From Hypoxylon rubiginosum (Eukaryota; Ascomycota; Sordariomycetes; Xylariales; Hypoxylaceae): DNA of 64,000 nucleotides. The notes beneath the pieces are model-generated. The model was not told where the DNA came from, did not search any database, and saw only the letters and a program-made list of their open reading frames with translations. The position numbers were made by a program, and so were the translations under genes. Each line of letters starts with the position of its first letter. Within the stretch, counting starts at the first letter, position 1. Shown here piece after piece: positions 57,318 to 64,000 of this stretch. Location of the stretch: contig CADCXA010000055.1 in assembly GCA_902806565.1 (NCBI GenBank), forward strand, positions 1,550,001 to 1,614,000, read 5' to 3'.

Positions 57318-58453
57318 CTATTTGGGGCTTCTTAGCTTACTCCATCCTTTCACTCCACGTTGTCGACGTCTTCAGCTTGGTAGACACCTGAGAGTTGGGA
57401 GTGATTGAGATTTCTATTGCCCCCCCGCGGCGGAATCAAGACGATCTGAGAATTGCGATGGATTTCAACTCGAGAGCCGATAGAGGGCATGCATGGTAGC
57501 CGAAGTTTGCTTTAGGGCACGCACTTCGGATTTCGACTTCTGTTTCAAGAGACATACAAACAAACGTATGATCATACAAGAAGTCATCAAAAGGAATGCG
57601 GTTTACTCTTTTTTTCACTTTCTCTTCTTTTTTTTCACGTTGCCACACGGGCGTTGAGCTAGGAGATACCCAATACCCACAGGTAGCAAGTCACAGGTAG
57701 TAATGGAAGCTTTCGACACTTACCAATTTAGGTAGTCGGCTCGCATCTCATTGGCTGCCGAGCCAAACTACCCTTACCCATTCCCATACCCATGCTAGTC
57801 AATGCTCGTCATACGTGAAGAAATGCATGCAGATCTTTAATATTTTAACCTCCCCCTTTGGTGCCTGGTCTGTTTTCTCTCCTCTACACGTGGCCCTTTC
57901 AACATTGACACTGTCACCACTGCCAGAACATTTATGAGTATTTTGACTTGTGATTCCGCGTCTAATCTACGTGAGCACTATTAGGAATTGGATGCTTCAA
58001 GCTGCTCTTTGCTAGAGTAGAATAGCAGACCTCAGTAGGTTGGCGAGCATCAATCTGTGTTATATTCGACTAGAATTTGTCGCTCGATTTTCTGGTAATC
58101 ACAGAAACTGGAGGAGACACGAATCTGGTGATAATGACCTCTCACTACACGACGGGATCACCAAGTCTTTTAGCCTTGCACCGAACTTGTTCATGTGTAA
58201 CTTTATATTGCTATGCTAAGCTAGCAATAAACTGAGCCGGATGCAAGACATCATTACCTATTTCGTCCCGTCTTAGCACCCATCCGAAACCTGATCCAAT
58301 CACCCAACGCCGACGTAACCATCGTAAAATGAAACCCCGACGGACCGTGCCTCAGTCCTGTATAGTACTCCAATAATCAATCATCTACCCTGGCAGAAAA
58401 TCTTTAATCGAAAAGCCAAGAGCAGTAAACGCCATTCTGCTTTTTCTCTCGGC
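57318..58453. other. Intergenic region between convergent genes
   Basis: 3' flanks of the RBR ligase and Bir1 genes. No supported gene. Confidence 0.45.
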
Positions 58454-61072
58454 TTAGTCCACTATTAGACCATCTAGGGTCTGCATAGCTTTCGTCCCCT
58501 CTCTCTCGAAAGCCGTGACCATGGCCTCGCACTCAAGCCTGAGCTTCTGCTGGGCCTCTTCTGCGTTGTGGTGGATCCACTCCTCCACCGTCATGCGCTT
58601 CTCGGGACTCGTAATGTCCGCACCGCCCTTCAGGAACTTGGCCGATGCCAAGCCATTTTCCTTGTCCAGTTCATCAAACAGCGTCTCGACGTCAACGGCG
58701 TCCCAAGGAGCCGTGCTCTGTAGGCCGGCCAAGATGTTACGTTTGGATGGCGATGTCCGCACGGGCGTGGCGGCAACGGGAGCTAGTGCAACGCGAGTGC
58801 TCTTCTCAGTGTTAGACGGCTTCGAGGACGGCGGTTCGTTCTCGGCGTCCGAGGTTTGCGGCGAAGGCGAAGGTGACAGCGTTGCTTGCTTAGCAGCCGG
58901 AGCCGGAGATATGACAGGCGCTTTAGGTGTCGCTGGAACCCTTAGTTCATCTGACTCGGCCGGAGGCAATGGCAGTGGCTTGTCTGTTGCAGAAAAAGTG
59001 ACCGTAGCAGCTTGCGGGAGAGGCTTCAGTTCTGTAGCTGGTAGTTTCTTCGATGTTTGGGCAAAGTCCATGCGGTCGATTTGGGGCGGTTCCTCAGCTC
59101 TAGCTTCTTGAGCGAGCTCATCAGGCTGGGGGTCTGCAGGTACTGCAGCAGCCTTCTTACTCGGCCGACCGCGCTTCTTAGGAGCGGTGTTTGATGATAT
59201 GCTAGTTCGTACCACTGTTGCATTGCTGACGATGCTCGTGTCATGACCTTCGGCTAGCTCATCCTCGTCGACAGTTGCTACCTCCACGTTCGGTTCATGC
59301 TCGGGCTCAAGCACCGGTTCCGCGGCTTGTTGTTCCTTTGCCTTTTTAGTTGTCTGTTTCGAGGCCTTCCTAGTACCAGCTTTGCGACCCTTCTTAGGAA
59401 CCGGGAGGGTCTCCGCTTGTTCAAGCTCCATCTCGGTCTCCAGTGCCTTCAACTCAGCATCAACTTGAGCTTCGTCAATTTGGGGAGGTTCGGGATCGAA
59501 CATGGCATGGTCGTTAGGTGTCTCGTCTTGACCCGCAATAGATACCTTCTTCGTTGCAGCTTTCTTGCCCTTCGCCTTGGCCGGAGCCTTGCGGCCCGAA
59601 TCAGAATCGGCCGCGATGTTCTCGTCATCTGATAGTGGCCGATCGAAGTCAGCTTGCAATTGTCGGTCAAGTTCTTCGTCATCCATCATGTGTGCGGCAT
59701 CTTCATCGATAGAAGCAGCCGACACAGTCGATGCTGCCGACACCTTTCTTGTGCCGCGAGAGTTGGTTGATCTACCCTTCTTACTCTTTGCTTTCGACTT
59801 CGGCGCAGGATCCACGTCGTGCATCTCTTGGTCAGGCTCTTGCTCGACAATAGATGCGTCGACCGTATTAGTCTTCTGAGCACGAGTGGCTCTCTTCTTA
59901 GCCGCTGGGGCCTCTGCTGTCATTAAGACAGAGTCCTCGACGGTGTCACTAGCCCGCTTACGTCCACGAGTAGGTTTCGGAGGCGGCGGCGGAGGCGCGG
60001 GCTCTTCCACTTCGGGTGCATCTTCCAGCACCTCAACGGCTTCCTCCTTTTTAGCCCTAGCCTTCTTGCCTTTCGCTGTTGTACCCTTTTTCGCCCTAAC
60101 ACGTTTTGTACCACCTTGGGTCATGACGGATGTAGTAGTCATAACACTGTCTTCGTGATCGGCGGGGTGTTCAAGCATCGATGTCATGTCCGACGCAGCC
60201 GTTGTGGCAATCGACTGAACAGAGAGTCGGGAAGCCTGGGAGGCTCTAGCTCCCTTGCCTCTACCCTTCTTCTTACCAGGGCCCTTCCTATACTGGTCCA
60301 TTAATGCGAAGAACTGGCAGTCCGGAGATCGTTTATAATGTTCATCCCTATTCCGGCATGTTAATAAAAGGAAAGATCTACGTAGACCCGGGTCCCTTAC
60401 CAGGGGTTGTCTTTCGGTTCCCAGCCATCAAGAGCAAGGGAACAGTAGGTACACGTAGCCATGTCGTTTGATTCGCTAGTAGGTGTGTACTTCCAACCCG
60501 ATTCCACAAGCTACCGCAATATTAGTATAATTCGTGGGTAGTGACCTTGTCAACAACACTATACCTGCTTGGTTTTGCATTTCCAGCCTCGCTTTCCTTC
60601 ATGTGGCCAACGTCCGGCAAAGGTGGCCTTCCGTGCTCCAGCCATCTCGGTGCTACTGGGATCGTCCAACGCGTAATCGCCCAGACCCGCATCAATGGCT
60701 GCTACAACAGCCCAGCCGCAATGGGGAGACAGACGCAAGTGCTCCTCTAACGGATTGTCGTCTTCCTCCCATCCTGCAACCGGCTTAAGGCAGAGGAAAC
60801 ATACGGTATTGTCTGGGGCCTCGGGGGTAGGTTCGAAGAAGAAGCCGGCGGAAGCGAACTGCGATAGAGACCTTGTTAGTACTTGGTTGGAGAGTCGTCA
60901 TGCGTGTCTAGAAACTCACATATGCCGTGTTCAATTGTTTGTGTGGCCATGCGATCGCTTTCGGGGCTTTGCCTTTGGCATTCGACGGCCGCGCGACGGG
61001 TTGAGCAGATTTGAATGATGCCAATCTACCATCGTGGGTAAAGTAATGATCGGCCATCTCGTCCATCTCCAT
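58454..61072 (-). CDS. bir1: Survivin-type protein Bir1 (chromosomal passenger complex)
   Basis: Four exons, 61072-60920, 60858-60565, 60510-60401 and 60347-58454; introns of 61, 54 and 53 nt; 816 residues. Two BIR domains are complete. The first has Cys71, Cys74, His91 and Cys98 (CFLC...EEHLRLSPHC), the second Cys169, Cys172, His189 and Cys196 (CTYC...DEHYKRSPDC), the pattern that coordinates zinc. A long, basic, disordered middle contains several KRGRPSKK and PTRGRKR AT-hook-like segments. The C-terminus (SPEKRMTVEEWIHHNAEEAQ...FEREGTKAMQTLDGL) is the helix that binds the INCENP/borealin partners in fungal homologues. The protein should localise the Aurora kinase complex to centromeres. Confidence 0.92.
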
Positions 61073-62082
61073 GGCTCAAGTAGCTCCGTGCAAAACTGCG
61101 CGGAGGAAGAGACTTGATCGATCGAAGTAAAGTCTAGGTTTGGCGAAGTCGACGAGTGTTTGCGCGGTGCGAAGTGTTATAAACAAATTATTCGAGGCTG
61201 TATACAGCAGGGTTCTTACGGGCGCATAGAAATTAGCAGTGTGAATGTAAGAGTAGCAAAGAGCAGTAGAATGGTGGAGGGCCGTAGTAATTGCTCGGGA
61301 GTTTGATCAAGATAAAGTTGCGGGATAGCGACTCGGGTGCAGATTGAGTGCAAGATTACTTCGTACCTTGAAGCTAAAGTCGTTCGCCAGTTCCCAGATT
61401 CCATTGGCTCTCGCGACCGCGTTCTGTTTACTTTCGTGGACCCACCCGCCACAACTCCAGTGCCACAGTCAGTTCCACTATTACGTAAGACACTGTACAC
61501 CCTGACACCTGATTAGGTAACTATCGTGGAATTGCGTTGGTCGCTTCGATAGTAGGTCAACAACAGATATCGTCGGCTCCGTTTCATCAAAGACGGGAAG
61601 CATCTTACAGGTTGCACATATAAATCGACACCAGAAAAAAATGAGAATGTCTTTAGCTGCTTTATAACCTCAGCCCAAGTTAGAAAAGATGCTATCAAAG
61701 TCGTGGGAAGTCACACTTCAGCAATAGTTCTGACCTTGTTGTTTTACAAAACTTTCTCAGAAGAAGTCTACTCTGTGCGGAAGCCTAGATTAATCTATCT
61801 TTGCGTGCAACGTCTCCAGAATATGAGATCGTGGCCGCCGACCATATTATTACAGTTCAACAAACATGCGTGTCATGATCCTTACGTAATGCGACATTAC
61901 GTTAGGTAAGCAGACCATATATGTAACCATAGCGGAGCTCCAACGACGCTCCTTTTCTCTTTTTCCTTTCCTTGCAAAACAACAAGTACCAGACCTTGAC
62001 AGTGTGTCTAATGTTACCGAGAGACCCTAGGGACACGGGTATCAACAAGAAGCTGCTAACTCGGGTTATCGGAGATCTCCAT
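61073..62082. other. Intergenic region
   Basis: Between the Bir1 promoter and the 3' end of the next minus-strand gene. The 94-codon frame at 61216-61500 has no recognised feature. Confidence 0.45.
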
Positions 62083-63210
62083 CTAAACCTCTACATCATC
62101 ATCGGGTTCCGCAGCTGTATCGTCCGAGGCATCAGGGTCGATTAGCGACAGGACGGTCGGTAGACGCTCAAATATGCAGTAACTTTTTGCCTCGTCGATG
62201 AGCTTCTGCATTTCCCGAACCCATGCACCGCCGTCCAAGGTCTTGAGCTTGCGACGTTGCGCCATTGTCAGCTTTTCCACCGCCCAGATCAGGTTGTCGT
62301 CGTATTGGTATGCGCTATTGCGCACCTCGGACCCTACGCGTGATCCTTCGGTCTGCAGCACGGCCATCAGCATCTCCCGCATGATGGTGAGGATGTGCAC
62401 GCGATTGCCGAAAGACCGGTGCTTGTCCATGTGCCCGCGAAGCTTCTCTAGCGTCGTCTCTATCTGAGATGCGACATTCATGCCTGCGGTTTGCTCGCGC
62501 GCGTCCGAATACTTGTCGTATTTGCCGTACCATCCAAGATCCTTCTCTACTTTCTGGAGGAGTTTCGAGTAATCAGCAGCTTTCTCCTTCGGCTCCGGCT
62601 CCTCTTCATCGGCTTCGGAATTGGCAGTGTTACCGCTGCGACGTGTTTGCGCCTGGGGCTGGGGGATCTGAAGTTGAGCTGCCGACTTAGGGGGTCTGGG
62701 GCACTGTGGTATGGTGCGCGGGTCCTTGATGGAACGAATATCTACCAATCTAGACTCTTTGAGATTGGCAGAGTAACAGCGGATCATACCATCAGGAGTC
62801 TCGGAGCGTCTTTGCCGCTTCGAGCCTCTCTGGATATCCGCGCTCTGAATATCCGCGCTGGGACGAATGGGCGCCATCAACGATCGACCGCGGGCCGTCT
62901 CAACGGGTTGAGCATGTGCTGCGTTAGGCTGTGCATATGCAGACGTTGAGTTGTAACCAGTCGCGTTTCCTGCTGAAGGTTGAGGAATTGGAAGCTGCAT
63001 GAGCACTGCAGGTTGACGAAAGTCAGTTTGCGCAGGTGCATGCATTTGCTGGTGACGTTGATAGATCTGGTTAATGTCGTTACTGATGTCGGGATCTCTC
63101 ATTGCGGCCTTGGCGAGCGTGTGAATAAGTTCCGGGGGGCATGCTCGATTGCCATCAATGGCGGCGAGTTTGTGATAAACATTTTCCATCGGATTCGTTC
63201 CCTGGTCCAT
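62083..63210 (-). CDS. Unassigned nuclear-type protein (375 aa)
   Basis: Single exon from the ATG at 63210, 375 residues; I do not recognise the family. The first 220 residues are Gln/Pro/Ala-rich and disordered, with a short tandem ADIQS repeat (residues about 120-129), a basic RGSKRQRRSE that could be a nuclear localisation signal, and an acidic EADEEEPEPKE. The last 150 residues look folded and helical (YSKLLQKVEKDLGWYGKYDKY... IETTLEKLRGHMDKHRSFGNRVHILTIMREML... WAVEKLTMAQRRKLKTLDGG...), and a SYCIFERLPTVLSLID segment precedes an acidic tail. The layout suggests a chromatin or transcription-related adaptor, but that is inference. Confidence 0.75.
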   Translation of the reverse strand: MDQGTNPMENVYHKLAAIDGNRACPPELIHTLAKAAMRDPDISNDINQIYQRHQQMHAPAQTDFRQPAVLMQLPIPQPSAGNATGYNSTSAYAQPNAAHAQPVETARGRSLMAPIRPSADIQSADIQRGSKRQRRSETPDGMIRCYSANLKESRLVDIRSIKDPRTIPQCPRPPKSAAQLQIPQPQAQTRRSGNTANSEADEEEPEPKEKAADYSKLLQKVEKDLGWYGKYDKYSDAREQTAGMNVASQIETTLEKLRGHMDKHRSFGNRVHILTIMREMLMAVLQTEGSRVGSEVRNSAYQYDDNLIWAVEKLTMAQRRKLKTLDGGAWVREMQKLIDEAKSYCIFERLPTVLSLIDPDASDDTAAEPDDDVEV

Positions 63211-64000
63211 GGCTAAGAAGCGAAGCTTGTCGAAGACGGATAGAATTAGACACTGGTTACTGGTGTGGAAGTGTGGTGGTGTTGAGACGATAGCATAGGT
63301 ATTGTGATATGCAAGGAATCGCGAAATCTAGGGTCGACCACTAGACCTAAAAGCTTCATACACTCAGCTGGCACGATTAGGTATCCAGGTTAAGAGAAGA
63401 AGAAAAAAACGCGTCTTTGAAAGCTTAGGTAAACGCGTAAAGTTGACCGAAACCGCCAACCCGGGTGCCCCGCCAATTTCGTATTTTATTCCAAGCTACT
63501 GTGGTTTTAGTACAGGATCTTCCCTATAATTGCAGGGGTTATATCTCTAAGCTCTCTGGAGTTACAGTGGGCAACAGCGCACACCCCTTATAGTTTTTTT
63601 TCCTTAATTCTTTAAATCAACTCCTAGCAATCACCAAGCCAGCAAGTGCAATTCTTTGACAACACGTACCTTTTAGTACAAAATTCTGGATGGAAAACTC
63701 GCAGTACCTTGGATGAAGAGCAAAGATACCGGATCGAGCAGCTCATCACGAAGCGCTCCAGCCGACCATGGCGCCGCAGATAATGCCCTCCTCCGTCAGC
63801 TTCTCGCCTCCAGCTAGAAGGACGATGTCGTCAATATGACAACGCTGAACCAGCGCTTATTTCTCAACCTTTCAATTTTAGTTGTATAACTTTCTACTTC
63901 ATCATTATGCGGCACCAGACCGAGCCAATATTCATAGCCATCCAAGCTAAAAGAGGCGACACCATTCCCAAGATATCAAAGGTATCTACATCGCCTGTCT
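63211..64000. other. Right-edge region with possible transposon end
   Basis: TACAGTGGGCAACAGCGC at about 63564 resembles the Tc1/mariner terminal sequence seen at 17082. What follows includes short coding-like stretches, for example MDEEQRYRIEQLITKRSS at about 63712, with stops. A second terminal repeat is not in the window, so no element can be defined. Confidence 0.3.

Noticed and set aside
27000..64000. Biosynthetic gene cluster in the accessory half
   Set aside because: No polyketide synthase, peptide synthetase, terpene cyclase or P450 genes; the amidoligase and ligase genes have no enzyme partners nearby.

Overview
The window is nuclear DNA from a filamentous ascomycete (Pezizomycotina, most likely a sordariomycete). 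Introns are mostly 49-110 nt with GTAAGT/GTGAGT donors and CTAAC-type branch sites. Several lineage-typical families are present: a Clr5-ankyrin protein, Fungal_trans_2 factor, Plm2/Tos4-like FHA factor and a small RTDSWKP-type protein. One Tc1/mariner-type element has decayed to almost pure A/T, as expected from repeat-induced point mutation. Genes are unclustered and on both strands. Many models below were rebuilt by joining exons and checking that the reading phase is kept; the protein lengths come from those joins.

Left edge (1-3.7 kb): a 12-exon minus-strand gene resembling the fungal FLYWCH/GCM-type zinc-finger, MULE-like transposase family runs off the edge. Nine of its eleven introns carry copies of one short palindrome built on AGTACT, so they look like recently gained, related introns (introner-like). 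This is the strongest candidate for something new.

4.7-26.7 kb is mostly core genome: a large mitochondrial-type repeat protein, an 80-aa conserved two-exon protein, an FHA transcription factor, a RhoGAP-like protein without its arginine finger, the decayed mariner element, a ribosomal L1-domain ribosome-biogenesis factor, a palmitoyl-protein thioesterase and a CTD-kinase cyclin.

26.7-38.8 kb is accessory: two paralogous small membrane-protein genes about 1.2 kb apart, a 29-nt poly-C run, a minisatellite, the Clr5-ankyrin gene, a frameshifted ACR3 arsenite-transporter pseudogene, a small NIF3-like gene, a Fungal_trans_2 gene with no visible zinc cluster, and a 715-bp element with 105-bp terminal direct repeats.

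39-47.3 kb returns to ordinary genes: TMEM33/Pom33, an amidoligase-like enzyme and a PTEN-like phosphatase, with a tRNA-like, hairpin-rich element between the last two. 47.3-56.3 kb is gene-poor, with a small secreted peptide precursor and a broken GH79-like glycosidase. 56.3-64 kb holds an RBR ubiquitin ligase, a two-BIR survivin (Bir1) gene, an unassigned nuclear-type protein, and at the edge a possible terminal repeat of another transposon. The genes do not form an evident pathway or biosynthetic cluster.
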